Shown: in pieces, positions 8,377 through 16,552 of the stretch | Numbering within the stretch: position 1 is the stretch's first letter | Layout: each line of letters starts with the position of its first letter | DNA from: Siphonobacter aquaeclarae | Lineage (GTDB): Bacteria > Bacteroidota > Bacteroidia > Cytophagales > Spirosomataceae | Length of the DNA: 64,000 nt | Reading direction: 5' to 3' | Assembly: GCF_900103285.1 (NCBI RefSeq) | Contig: NZ_FNGS01000003.1 | Location: 423,997 to 487,996, forward strand | The notes under the pieces: model-generated | Told to the model about the DNA's origin: nothing | Seen by the model: only the letters and a program-made list of their open reading frames with translations | Databases searched by the model: none | Made by a program: the position numbers and the translations under genes

Positions 8377-11300
8377 ATGCAAAACCGTAGTGTAACGGTG
8401 GTGCTGACGGGCATTTTCGCTCTTCTGTGCCTCTACTACCTCTCGTTCACGTTCGTCTCTCAGGACTACAAAAAGAAGGCGACGGAGTACGCGACCAACC
8501 TGAAAGGTGAGGTCGACAAAGCCAAACGCCAGCGGTACATCGACTCTCTCTGGAAAGAAGATGTATGGCTGGGAAGTACCCTCCAGCAGGTAACCGAGCG
8601 CGAACTCAACCTCGGTCTTGACCTTCAGGGCGGTATGCACGTCATGCTGGAAGTTTCTCCGGTGGAAATCATCAAGTCCCTCTCCGGAAACAGCAAGGAT
8701 CCGAAATTCCTCGAAGCCCTCGCTGCTACCCAGAAAGACCAGGCCAGCTCGCAGTCCAACTTTGTCGATGCGTTTGCCAGCAACTTCCGGAAACTGAACC
8801 CGGACAAGAAACTGGCCGACATCTTCGCGAACGCGGCGAACCGCGGCTCGATCAACTTCCAGACGTCTGACGGCGAAGTTGTCAAGATGATCAAAAAGGA
8901 AGTGGACGGCGCGATCGACCGTGCCTTCAAAATCATCCAGCAGCGGGTGGATAAGTTCGGGGTATCCAACCCGAACATCCAGCGGATTCCGGGAACGGGC
9001 CGTATTCAGGTGGAATTGGCCGGCGTAGACGATCCCGTCCGCGTCCGGAAGCTCCTTACCGGCGCTGCCAAACTCGAATTCTGCGAAGTATACGAACTGC
9101 AGGACTATGCTCCGGCCCTTGACGGTATCGGCGCTATCCTCCTCCAGGAAGAGCTGGAAGCGAAAGCGGCTGTAAAGGCTGCTCCTGCTGCTCAGAAATC
9201 CGCTGCTGATACGGCTGCCAAGGCTGACAATGGCCTGGCTTCTGCTCTGACGAAGAAAGATTCAGGCGCTGCCAAGAAAGACACCGCGAAATCGGCCAAC
9301 GCCGGTACCGCGCTGACGAAGCTCTTCATCCCGATGCAGGATGCACTCGGTGTAGCCGTCCTGGATACGCCCCGCGTAAACGCACTCCTGGCCCGCCCGG
9401 ACGTACGTTCCCTGCTCCCGACCGATCTCAACTTCGCGTATGAAGTGAAGCCCCGTGCCATCAACGGCAAAGACGTTATGGCGCTCGTTGCTGTGAAGCG
9501 CGGTCCGAACGGCGAAGCTCCCCTCGATGGTTCCGTGATCACCAACGCCTCTCAGGATTTTGACCAGAGCGGCCGCGTGGACGTATCCATGCAGATGAAC
9601 TCCGAAGGCGCCCGCAAATGGAAAAACCTGACGGCTGCCAACGTAGGTCGCCGCATCGCGATCATCCTCGATGGATATGTGTACTCTGCACCGGTTGTAA
9701 ACGGCGAAATCCCGAACGGTAACTCTTCGATCTCCGGTAACTTCACCATCGAAGAAGGACAAGACCTTGCCAATATCCTGAAGGCCGGTAAACTGCCTGC
9801 ACCGACGAACATCGTCGAAGAAGCCATCGTAGGTTCTACGCTGGGTTCGGAAGCGGTTACCGCCGGTATTCTTTCTTCTGTAATCGGTCTGCTCGTGGTA
9901 CTTGCCTTCATGGTCGCGTACTACAACCGTTCCGGTTTCATTGCTGATATCGCGCTGCTCATCAACCTGTTCTTCCTGATGGGTATCATGGCGTCTCTGG
10001 GCTCCGTTCTGACACTGCCCGGTATCGCCGGTATCGTTCTCTCAATCGGTATGGCGGTGGATGCGAACGTGTTGATTTTCGAGCGGATCAAGGAAGAGCT
10101 GGAACTCGGCAAGCCGTTGTCCATCGCGATTTCCGACGGTTTCAAGAACGCCCGTTCGTCTATCATTGACTCCAACGCCACGACGCTGCTCTCGGGTCTG
10201 ATCCTGCTGTTCTTCGGTACCGGTCTGATCCTCGGTTTCGCTGTGACGCTGGTAATCGGTATTTTCACGTCTCTGTTTGCTGCCTTCTTTGTCAGCCGCG
10301 CGCTCCTTGAATTCTGGGTTGCAAAAGGCTGGAAGATCAACTTCTTCTCTAACCTGACAAAGAACTGGTTCAAGGATTCTTCGTTCGACTTCGTCTCAAA
10401 GCGTCGCCTTTACTACACGATTTCCTCCATCATCATCGGTGCGGGTATCGTATCCATCATCCTGAAAGGCTTTGGCCTCGGTGTTGATTTCAAGGGTGGC
10501 CGTACGTATGTCGTTCGTTTCGAACAGAGCATCAGCACGGACGAAATCCGTGACGCGCTCGAAGCTCCGCTGGGCGCCGCTCCGGAAGTGAAAACCTACG
10601 GTGGCAGTGGTATCGGCGGCAACCAGGTGAAGATCACGACGAGCTACCTCGTTGACCAGACGACGGTAGAAGCCGACCGCGAAGCCCAGGCGAAAGTCCT
10701 CCAGGGTGTAGCCAAGTTCGGTAAGGCCGAAGTACTCAGCTCTTCGAAAGTAGGTCCGACGATTGCGGATGACATGATCTTCTCGTCGCTCTATTCGATT
10801 CTGGCGGGTATTGCCGTGGTATTCGGCTACATCCTTCTCCGGTTCAAGAAGCTGGCGTTTGGGTATGGCGCGATGGTGGCGGTATCGCACGACGTTCTGA
10901 TCATCCTCGCCATCTTCTCGATCTTCAACGGATTCCTGCCGTTCTCGCTCGACGTAGACCAGTCCTTCGTAGGCGCCTTGCTGACGATCATGGGGTACTC
11001 GATGAACGATACCGTCGTCGTCTTTGACCGCGTACGGGAATACCTCAGCGACAGCACGAAGAAGAACGAATCAATCCCGACGATTATCAATAATGCGTTG
11101 AACTCGACACTGAGCCGTACGGCGGTGACGGGTCTGTCGACGATGTTTGTACTCGTTGTCCTCTTCATCTTCGGTGGAGAAACGATCCGGGGCTTCTCGT
11201 TCGCCATGCTCATCGGGGTTATCGTAGGTACGTATTCCTCTCTGTTCGTGGCTACGCCGATCGTCGTAGACTTCCTTACGAAAGACCAGGAAAAGAAGAG

Positions 11301-11451
11301 TGTCGAGCCGAAAGCCCCCAAAGCTCCGGACAAGTTTGCCGTTCCTTCTCCCAAGGATTTCCTGATCGAAGGCGAAGAGCCCCAGCAGGACGCCGCTCCC
11401 GAAAAGGAGAAAAAAGTGAAGAAAGACCGCATCATCAAGCCGAAGCTGTAA
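8377..11451 (+). CDS. secDF: Protein translocase subunit SecDF (fused)
   Basis: SecD and SecF form a proton-driven membrane complex that helps pull proteins through SecYEG. Here they are one 1024-residue chain, as is common in Bacteroidota. The SecD part begins with a membrane helix (VVLTGIFALLCLYYLSF) and carries the motif LGLDLQGGMHVML. A periplasmic region follows, containing an Ala/Lys-rich insert (about residues 270-310). The SecD membrane bundle contains GIAGIVLSIGMAVDANVLIF. The SecF part starts near residue 670 with its own DFKGGRTYVVRF motif and a second bundle (TIMGYSMNDTVVVFDRVRE). The charged C-terminal tail is rich in Lys, Glu and Pro. A strong terminator follows. Confidence 0.96.
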   Translation: MQNRSVTVVLTGIFALLCLYYLSFTFVSQDYKKKATEYATNLKGEVDKAKRQRYIDSLWKEDVWLGSTLQQVTERELNLGLDLQGGMHVMLEVSPVEIIKSLSGNSKDPKFLEALAATQKDQASSQSNFVDAFASNFRKLNPDKKLADIFANAANRGSINFQTSDGEVVKMIKKEVDGAIDRAFKIIQQRVDKFGVSNPNIQRIPGTGRIQVELAGVDDPVRVRKLLTGAAKLEFCEVYELQDYAPALDGIGAILLQEELEAKAAVKAAPAAQKSAADTAAKADNGLASALTKKDSGAAKKDTAKSANAGTALTKLFIPMQDALGVAVLDTPRVNALLARPDVRSLLPTDLNFAYEVKPRAINGKDVMALVAVKRGPNGEAPLDGSVITNASQDFDQSGRVDVSMQMNSEGARKWKNLTAANVGRRIAIILDGYVYSAPVVNGEIPNGNSSISGNFTIEEGQDLANILKAGKLPAPTNIVEEAIVGSTLGSEAVTAGILSSVIGLLVVLAFMVAYYNRSGFIADIALLINLFFLMGIMASLGSVLTLPGIAGIVLSIGMAVDANVLIFERIKEELELGKPLSIAISDGFKNARSSIIDSNATTLLSGLILLFFGTGLILGFAVTLVIGIFTSLFAAFFVSRALLEFWVAKGWKINFFSNLTKNWFKDSSFDFVSKRRLYYTISSIIIGAGIVSIILKGFGLGVDFKGGRTYVVRFEQSISTDEIRDALEAPLGAAPEVKTYGGSGIGGNQVKITTSYLVDQTTVEADREAQAKVLQGVAKFGKAEVLSSSKVGPTIADDMIFSSLYSILAGIAVVFGYILLRFKKLAFGYGAMVAVSHDVLIILAIFSIFNGFLPFSLDVDQSFVGALLTIMGYSMNDTVVVFDRVREYLSDSTKKNESIPTIINNALNSTLSRTAVTGLSTMFVLVVLFIFGGETIRGFSFAMLIGVIVGTYSSLFVATPIVVDFLTKDQEKKSVEPKAPKAPDKFAVPSPKDFLIEGEEPQQDAAPEKEKKVKKDRIIKPKL

Positions 11452-11465
11452 GGTGATCAGTTGAT

Positions 11466-11510
11466 AACCAAAAAGCGGGGCTGCCCTTTGGGCGGCCCCG
11501 CTTTTTGGTT
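11466..11510. terminator. Bidirectional terminator after secDF
   Basis: The 16-base arms AACCAAAAAGCGGGGC and GCCCCGCTTTTTGGTT pair perfectly around a short loop. A-rich and T-rich flanks would let it stop transcription from both directions, for secDF and for folA. Confidence 0.85.
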
Positions 11511-11687
11511 GTTTTCGGTTTTCTGTCTTCAGTTTTCAGTTGGGAAGAGGAGCGACTTGCCGGGTCCAAGCGGACTAGCTATCTGAAAAGAGGCACGGTT
11601 ATTGCCTGCCCAACTGAAAACAAAAAACCGAAAACCATGGGAGCGAGGTTAAGGCGGGTCGTCAGACCTGCCTCAACCTCGCTCCCA
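11508..11687. repeat. Nested inverted repeats between secDF and folA
   Basis: Two structures are visible. First, GTTTTCAGTTGGG near 11532-11544 is inverted at 11609-11621 as CCCAACTGAAAAC, with further matching GGTTTTCGG words outside it. Second, a hairpin of about 22 base pairs runs from GGGAGCGAGG at 11639 to CCTCGCTCCC at 11678-11687, and contains the last codons of folA. No gene is apparent in this stretch. Confidence 0.6.
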
Positions 11688-12158
11688 CGTCTGGAAGGAG
11701 TAGGCGACAGCATGGCGATCATCCGCCGGGTGGTCTTCCTGTGCGGTGAGCTCGAAACCGAGGAAGTCGGGGAAATAGGCATCTCCCTCATAAGTGCCAT
11801 GAATCAGGGTCAGGTATAGCACAGAAGCTCTTGGTATCGTTTCGGCGTAAATCTGGGCGCCGCCGAGAACGACGACCTCGTCTTCGTCTTTGTACCGGTC
11901 AAAGGCTTCTTCCATGCTGTGCACGACTTCGAAACCCGGATCAACCCGGTAGTTGAGCTGACTGGTCATGACGATGTTGCCGGCGTCCGACCAGATGCGG
12001 TCGGGCGTGTCATAGCTTTTCCGGCCCATGATGGTCTTCCGGCCTTTGACCAGGCGTTGAACATGAGCATGATCATTGGGCAGAAAAGGCCAGGGGAGGC
12101 GGCCATCGTTTCCGATGAGCCGGTTTTCGTCCATGGCTGCGACAATCAGGATACGCAT
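11673..12158 (-). CDS. folA: Dihydrofolate reductase
   Basis: DHFR reduces dihydrofolate to tetrahydrofolate with NADPH, keeping the folate pool available for thymidylate and purine synthesis. At 161 residues it has the normal bacterial length. The N-terminus ILIVAAMDENRLIGNDGRLP matches the family, followed by the conserved TIMGRKSYD. The cofactor-binding region VVLGGAQIYAETIP and the C-terminal strands DAYFPDF and YSFQTWERG are also present. The last codons lie inside a long hairpin that may stabilise or end the message. The start lies 15 bases after another hairpin (12173-12202). Confidence 0.96.
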   Translation of the reverse strand: MRILIVAAMDENRLIGNDGRLPWPFLPNDHAHVQRLVKGRKTIMGRKSYDTPDRIWSDAGNIVMTSQLNYRVDPGFEVVHSMEEAFDRYKDEDEVVVLGGAQIYAETIPRASVLYLTLIHGTYEGDAYFPDFLGFELTAQEDHPADDRHAVAYSFQTWERG

Positions 12159-12163
12159 AGAAG

Positions 12164-12202
12164 TAGAAAAGAAGCAGGCCTGCTCCGGCGGAACAGGCCT
12201 GC
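12164..12202 (-). terminator. Hairpin between the AlbA_2 gene and folA
   Basis: The arms GCAGGCCTGCTCC (12173-12185) and GGAACAGGCCTGC (12190-12202) pair with one mismatch. On the minus strand they are followed by TTCTTTTCTACTTC. This fits a terminator for the upstream AlbA_2 gene, but it ends only about 15 bases before the folA start and could also affect folA. Confidence 0.6.
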
Positions 12203-12221
12203 GGACTGAATAGGAACAGGT

Positions 12222-12866
12222 CTAAGCGGCTGCCATGACGAAGCGGTCGGCCGTTTCGTCCGGCTTGACGGAGAGCACGTTTGCCAGCGTCAGGGTAATC
12301 AGTGTTTTGGAAGCCATCCAGAGCGGAATATGGGCGATCCGGGAGAAATCCTCGACAGTGATTCCCGGATTTTCATCCAGGTACTTCATGAGCACCTGCT
12401 CTTTTCTGCCGTAGTTGAATTTCACGTCGCGGGCCCGGTTTTCCCATTTAAGGATCTGCCGGACTTCCTTGCTCGCCTGAATAGAGCGGTCGTTGACCCG
12501 TACGTAGGTCTTCTTTTCACCTTCCGGCTCCAGGCTGACGTGGTGCGGCCGGCGGTCGCTCTTCGGGATACGAAAAACGAGTACCTCGCGATCTTCTGCG
12601 ACAGGTACTCGTTCGAGTGTGTATTCAATTTCTGGAAAGCAGTGCTTCTCGAGGGCCCGGCAGAGGATAAATTCATCGTCGTCGGCAAACTTCAGACCCG
12701 GAATCGATTTGTCATCCCCGACGCCGACCAGCAATGTGCCGCCGACCGTATTGGCGAAGGCCACAACCTCTCGGATAATCTTCTCTGGATGGGTCGCCTT
12801 TAACTTGAACTCCAGTCGCTCATTCTCTCCCTGTCTGACGAGTTCTTTTAGGGCTTTCAAATCCAT
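12222..12866 (-). CDS. AlbA_2 (Schlafen-type) domain protein
   Basis: A 214-residue protein with an N-terminal Schlafen AlbA_2 domain (roughly residues 10-130: ENERLEFKLKATHPEKIIRE, VAFANTVGGTLLVGVGDD), a fold found in putative nucleic-acid-binding or regulatory proteins. The C-terminal part (EQVLMKYLDENPGITVEDFS) looks like a winged helix, supporting a DNA-binding role. This is inference; no target is known. In-frame ATGs also exist at 12905 and 12926. I prefer 12866 because relatives start close to the MDLKALKELV segment, but the likely promoter lies upstream of all three. Confidence 0.75.
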   Translation of the reverse strand: MDLKALKELVRQGENERLEFKLKATHPEKIIREVVAFANTVGGTLLVGVGDDKSIPGLKFADDDEFILCRALEKHCFPEIEYTLERVPVAEDREVLVFRIPKSDRRPHHVSLEPEGEKKTYVRVNDRSIQASKEVRQILKWENRARDVKFNYGRKEQVLMKYLDENPGITVEDFSRIAHIPLWMASKTLITLTLANVLSVKPDETADRFVMAAA

Positions 12867-12951
12867 GTTGCCCCGAATACTGCGGGTAGCGGTTTTTTCC
12901 GCCATCCCCCACCAGCCATCCTTCATGACGATTCGTAGTTAGAGGGTTTGT

Positions 12952-12980
12952 CAAATTTAACCAATCCACCAGAAGAACAA
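12952..12980 (-). promoter_or_regulatory. Likely promoter of the AlbA_2 gene
   Basis: On the minus strand: TTG (12980-12978), an 18-base spacer, then TAAATTTG (12959-12952), which fully matches TAnnTTTG. Transcription would begin near 12945, upstream of all three possible ATGs. Confidence 0.45.
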
Positions 12981-13092
12981 TAGTTCGGCCGGAATAATTT
13001 TTTCGGAGAATAGAAGGTGCATTTACAGCGCAGAATTCAAACAAAAGAGGCTATTTTGTGTTTAGTGAGAGGAATAAATCCCGTCTGACAAC

Positions 13093-13542
13093 ATGGCCTG
13101 GTACTGGAATCTGCTGATCGCGCTGGCAACTTTTCTGCTGATGGAGGGCGTTGCCTGGTCGACGCACAAATACATCATGCACGGATGGCTGTGGTCCTGG
13201 CACGAAGACCACCACCGGCCTCACAAGGGCTTTTTCGAGAAGAACGATTATTTCGCGCTGGTGTTTTCCGCCATTGCCATTTTGCTCATCATTGCCGGAG
13301 CAAACGGCCGGCCGGCCCTGCTGTGGGCCGGTGTCGGGGTGACGGGTTACGGCCTCTTCTACTTTGTTTTCCACGACGTCATCGTCCATCGCCGCCTAAA
13401 AATCCGTTTTGTCGCCCGTTCCCGCTACATGAAGCGCATCATGCGCGCGCACTACATTCACCACAAAGTTCATACCAAAGAGGGCGCGCAGGCGTTCGGT
13501 TTTTTGTATGCGCCGAAGAGGTTTGAAGGCGGGAAGCTGTAG
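13093..13542 (+). CDS. crtZ: Beta-carotene hydroxylase (fatty acid hydroxylase superfamily)
   Basis: A 149-residue membrane di-iron enzyme that adds hydroxyl groups to the rings of beta-carotene to give zeaxanthin-type carotenoids. The four histidine clusters expected for CrtZ are present: HKYIMH (25-30), HEDHH (37-41), HDVIVH (94-99) and HYIHH (120-124). Helices lie near residues 5-22 and 54-91. No other carotenoid gene is adjacent, so it is a detached member of the pathway. The gene is convergent with ffh, with a strong hairpin between them. Confidence 0.9.
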   Translation: MAWYWNLLIALATFLLMEGVAWSTHKYIMHGWLWSWHEDHHRPHKGFFEKNDYFALVFSAIAILLIIAGANGRPALLWAGVGVTGYGLFYFVFHDVIVHRRLKIRFVARSRYMKRIMRAHYIHHKVHTKEGAQAFGFLYAPKRFEGGKL

Positions 13543-13550
13543 GGAATTGC

Positions 13551-13670
13551 TTTAAGCCATAGGCTATATGCATTAGGCAGGTGCTGCATGAATCATGTGT
13601 ATAAGCAAAGAGAGCTCACCATTTCCGGTGAGCTCTCTTTGCTTATAGCCTAAAGCCTATAGCACCAGGC
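13551..13670. repeat. Inverted repeat and terminator between crtZ and ffh
   Basis: A perfect 21-base inverted repeat (13600-13620 and 13627-13647, arms beginning TATAAGCAAAGAGAGCTCA) has a six-base loop and should end transcription from both sides. Outside it lie inverted copies of an 'ATAGGCTTTA' type word: TTTAAGCCATAGGCTATATG at 13551-13570 and AGCCTAAAGCCTATAGCACC at 13647-13666. Similar words occur at 49708-49821. Confidence 0.75.
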
Positions 13671-13685
13671 CGCCATTCAAACGCT

Positions 13686-15011
13686 TTATCGCTTCATCAT
13701 CGGCGGTAATTTCATCTTTCCGTCCTGGACCTTATTCATGGTCTTCATCATCTTCCGCATTTCTTCGAATTGCTTCATGAGGTTATTGACCTGCTGGATA
13801 GAGGTTCCGGAACCCGTGGCGATCCGGCGGCGGCGCGAGCCGTCGATCAGATCGGGGTTTTTCCGCTCTTTCAGCGTCATAGAGCTGATGATGGCTTCGA
13901 TGGGCTTGAAGGAGTCGTTGCTGATGTCGACGTCTTTCACAGCGCCGCCCAGCCCCGGGATCATGCCCATAAGGTCCTTGATATTCCCCATCTTCTTGAT
14001 TTGCTGAAGCTGGGAGTAAAAGTCTTCGAAGTTGAACTGGTTCTGGCGGATCTGCTTGTTGATCCGGGCCGCTTCTTCTTCGTCGAACGCCTGTTGTGCA
14101 CGTTCGACGAGGGAGAGGACGTCACCCATGCCGAGAATCCGGCTGGCCATCCGGTCAGGATAGAAGATGTCGAGGTCTTCCATCTTTTCGCCGGTAGACA
14201 TGTACTTGATCGGCTTCTCGACCACGTGCCGGATCGAGAGCGCGGCCCCGCCGCGGGCATCGCCATCGAGCTTGGTAAGCACCACCCCGTCGAAATTGAG
14301 GCGATCGTTGAACGTCTTGGCCGTGTTGACAGCGTCCTGACCGGTCATGGAGTCGACGACAAACAGTGTTTCCGTCGGCTCGATGGCCTTTTTCACATTT
14401 TCAACCTCCTGCATCATGGCCTCGTCAATGGCGAGACGGCCGGCGGTATCGACGATGAGGACATTCTTGGAATTTTCCTTCGCGTATTTCAGCGCGTTTT
14501 TCGCAATCTGAACAGCGTCTTTGTTATCCGGCTCGGCGTACACTTCCACGCCGATCTGCTGACCGAGCGTCTGCAGCTGGGCAATAGCAGCGGGGCGGTA
14601 GATGTCGCACGCAGCGAGCAATACCTGACGGCCCTGCTTTTTGATGTTGTGAGCCAGTTTTCCGGAGAACGTCGTCTTACCCGAACCCTGGAGACCGGCG
14701 ATGAGTACTACAGCCGGAGAGCCTTTCAGGTTGACGCTTTCGGCCTGACCGCCCATGAGCTCAGTCAGCTTGTCGTGGACAATCTTGACAAGCATCTGGC
14801 CGGGCTCAACGGCAATGACAATTTTCTGGCCGATGGCCTCCTCGCGGATCTGATCGGTGATGTCCTTGGCAACCTTGAAGTTAACGTCGGCATCGGTCAG
14901 GGCCCGGCGGATTTCCTTCACCGTCGAAGCAACGTTGACATCGGTAATCCGACCGCTGCCTTTCAGCGTCCGGATGGCTTTATTGAGTTTATCCTGAAGA
15001 TTTTCGAACAT
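13686..15011 (-). CDS. ffh: Signal recognition particle protein
   Basis: Ffh is the SRP54 GTPase that binds signal sequences of nascent membrane and secreted proteins and, with 4.5S RNA and FtsY, brings them to the Sec machinery. At 441 residues it has the usual length. The N domain covers about residues 1-85. The G domain carries GLQGSGKTT, LLAACDIYRPAA, DTAGRLAIDE and TKLDGDARGGAAL. The Met-rich M domain at the end includes GSGTSIQQVNNLMKQFE and MRKMMKTMNKVQDGKMKLPP. The SRP RNA gene is not seen nearby. Confidence 0.97.
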   Translation of the reverse strand: MFENLQDKLNKAIRTLKGSGRITDVNVASTVKEIRRALTDADVNFKVAKDITDQIREEAIGQKIVIAVEPGQMLVKIVHDKLTELMGGQAESVNLKGSPAVVLIAGLQGSGKTTFSGKLAHNIKKQGRQVLLAACDIYRPAAIAQLQTLGQQIGVEVYAEPDNKDAVQIAKNALKYAKENSKNVLIVDTAGRLAIDEAMMQEVENVKKAIEPTETLFVVDSMTGQDAVNTAKTFNDRLNFDGVVLTKLDGDARGGAALSIRHVVEKPIKYMSTGEKMEDLDIFYPDRMASRILGMGDVLSLVERAQQAFDEEEAARINKQIRQNQFNFEDFYSQLQQIKKMGNIKDLMGMIPGLGGAVKDVDISNDSFKPIEAIISSMTLKERKNPDLIDGSRRRRIATGSGTSIQQVNNLMKQFEEMRKMMKTMNKVQDGKMKLPPMMKR

Positions 15012-15109
15012 AGTCGTAATCGCAAATCGTACCCGTCGGCGAAGGCCACGAAGACCGCAAAATGTGGCGCTACCCGTGTGGAAACCTCCGGTCTGAGAAG
15101 AAATTTTTG

Positions 15110-15117
15110 CAAAGGTA
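15110..15117 (-). promoter_or_regulatory. Likely -7 box of ffh
   Basis: The minus strand reads TACCTTTG, a full match to TAnnTTTG, about 100 bases upstream of the ffh start. No clear -33 box. Confidence 0.4.
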
Positions 15118-15206
15118 TCTATTTCAGGGCACTAATCGGAAGCCGTCCGCGCAGATTATATTCTCAAACGGTGATTTTTGGGTCTTTCATTTTCCCCCGA
15201 GGTGGT

Positions 15207-15214
15207 TACCTTTG
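15207..15214 (+). promoter_or_regulatory. Likely -7 box of icd
   Basis: TACCTTTG matches TAnnTTTG, 40 bases before the icd start. It lies in the divergent ffh-icd region and is the same octamer as the ffh box. Confidence 0.4.
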
Positions 15215-15253
15215 TGGCTCAATTCATTACCTGATTCTTTCCGACGTCTAATC

Positions 15254-16483
15254 ATGCAGAAAATCAAAGTGGCCAACCCGGTCGTAGAACTCGACGGGGA
15301 CGAAATGACCAGAATCATCTGGAAGTTTATCAAAGAGAAGCTTATTCTTCCCTACATTGATGTTGATATTAAGTATTACGACCTGGGAATCGAATACCGT
15401 GATGAGACAAATGACCAGGTAACGATCGATGCGGCTAACGCGATCAAGGAATACGGAGTAGGCATCAAGTGTGCGACCATCACGCCGGACGAAGCCCGCG
15501 TGAAGGAGTTCAACCTGAAGCAGATGTGGAAGTCTCCGAACGGTACGATCCGGAACATCCTCGACGGAACGGTATTCCGTGAGCCCATCGTCATCAAAAA
15601 CGTGCCGCGTCTGGTTACGACCTGGACGTCACCCATCATCGTTGGCCGCCACGCTTTCGGCGATCAGTACCGTGCGACGGACTTCGTCGTTCCGGGCAAA
15701 GGCAAGCTCACGATGAAATTCGAAGGAGAAGACGGATCGGTTCAGGAATACGAAGTATATCAGTTCAAAGGCCCGGGCGTTGCCATGGGTATGTACAACA
15801 CGGAAGAATCGATCATCGGTTTCGCCCGTTCCTGCTTCCAGGTAGGTCTCCAGAAAGGCTGGCCGGTATACCTGTCGACCAAGAATACCATCCTCAAAAA
15901 ATACGACGGTCGTTTCAAAGACCTCTTCCAGGAAATCTTCGACGCTGAATTCGCTGAGAAATTCAAGGAAAAAGGGATCGTTTACGAACACCGCCTCATC
16001 GATGACATGGTTGCTTCTGCCCTGAAGTGGAGCGGCAGCTTCGTTTGGGCCTGTAAGAACTACGACGGCGACGTGCAGTCGGATACCGTCGCTCAGGGCT
16101 TCGGCTCACTTGGTCTGATGACGTCTGTTCTCCTGACGCCGAGCGGCACTGTCCTTGAGTCGGAAGCGGCTCACGGTACCGTAACGCGCCACTACCGCGA
16201 GCATCAGAAAGGTAACCCGACCTCTACCAACCCGATCGCTTCCATCTACGCCTGGACCCGCGGTCTGGCGTTCCGCGGTAAGCTGGACGGCAACCAGGAA
16301 CTGGTTGATTTCGCCAACGCACTCGAAGAAGTTTGCGTTGAAACGGTTGAAGCCGGCAAAATGACGAAGGATCTCGCGGTAAACATCTATGGTAACAAGG
16401 TGAACCACGGCGAGCACTACCTCTATACGGAAGAATTCCTGGACGAACTCGACAAGGGTCTTCAGGTGAAACTCCGGAAATAA
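15254..16483 (+). CDS. icd: NADP-dependent isocitrate dehydrogenase, dimeric type
   Basis: This enzyme converts isocitrate to 2-oxoglutarate and CO2 while making NADPH. The 409-residue sequence is of the homodimeric type also found in eukaryotes, not the E. coli type: [20 protein letters not shown] at the start, [20 protein letters not shown], and [13 protein letters not shown] near residue 310. The open frame extends upstream, but the ATG at 15254 gives the conserved N-terminus. It is transcribed alone and followed by its own terminator. Confidence 0.96.
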   Translation: MQKIKVANPVVELDGDEMTRIIWKFIKEKLILPYIDVDIKYYDLGIEYRDETNDQVTIDAANAIKEYGVGIKCATITPDEARVKEFNLKQMWKSPNGTIRNILDGTVFREPIVIKNVPRLVTTWTSPIIVGRHAFGDQYRATDFVVPGKGKLTMKFEGEDGSVQEYEVYQFKGPGVAMGMYNTEESIIGFARSCFQVGLQKGWPVYLSTKNTILKKYDGRFKDLFQEIFDAEFAEKFKEKGIVYEHRLIDDMVASALKWSGSFVWACKNYDGDVQSDTVAQGFGSLGLMTSVLLTPSGTVLESEAAHGTVTRHYREHQKGNPTSTNPIASIYAWTRGLAFRGKLDGNQELVDFANALEEVCVETVEAGKMTKDLAVNIYGNKVNHGEHYLYTEEFLDELDKGLQVKLRK

Positions 16484-16507
16484 CAACCGGAAGCATCCGG
16501 TCGTTTC

Positions 16508-16545
16508 GAAAGGACTGGTCTTCGGATCAGTCCTTTCTTTTCTTT
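16508..16545 (+). terminator. Terminator of icd
   Basis: The arms GAAAGGACTG and CAGTCCTTTC pair, with a short loop, followed by TTTTCTTT. It ends just before the start of the next gene. Confidence 0.75.
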
Positions 16546-16552
16546 AAAAGCC

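Noticed and set aside
11505-11819. A 104-codon plus-strand frame near folA
   Set aside because: Composed of inverted repeats and antisense folA sequence.
13770-15251. A 493-codon frame opposite ffh
   Set aside because: Antisense to ffh; long because of codon composition, without recognisable motifs.
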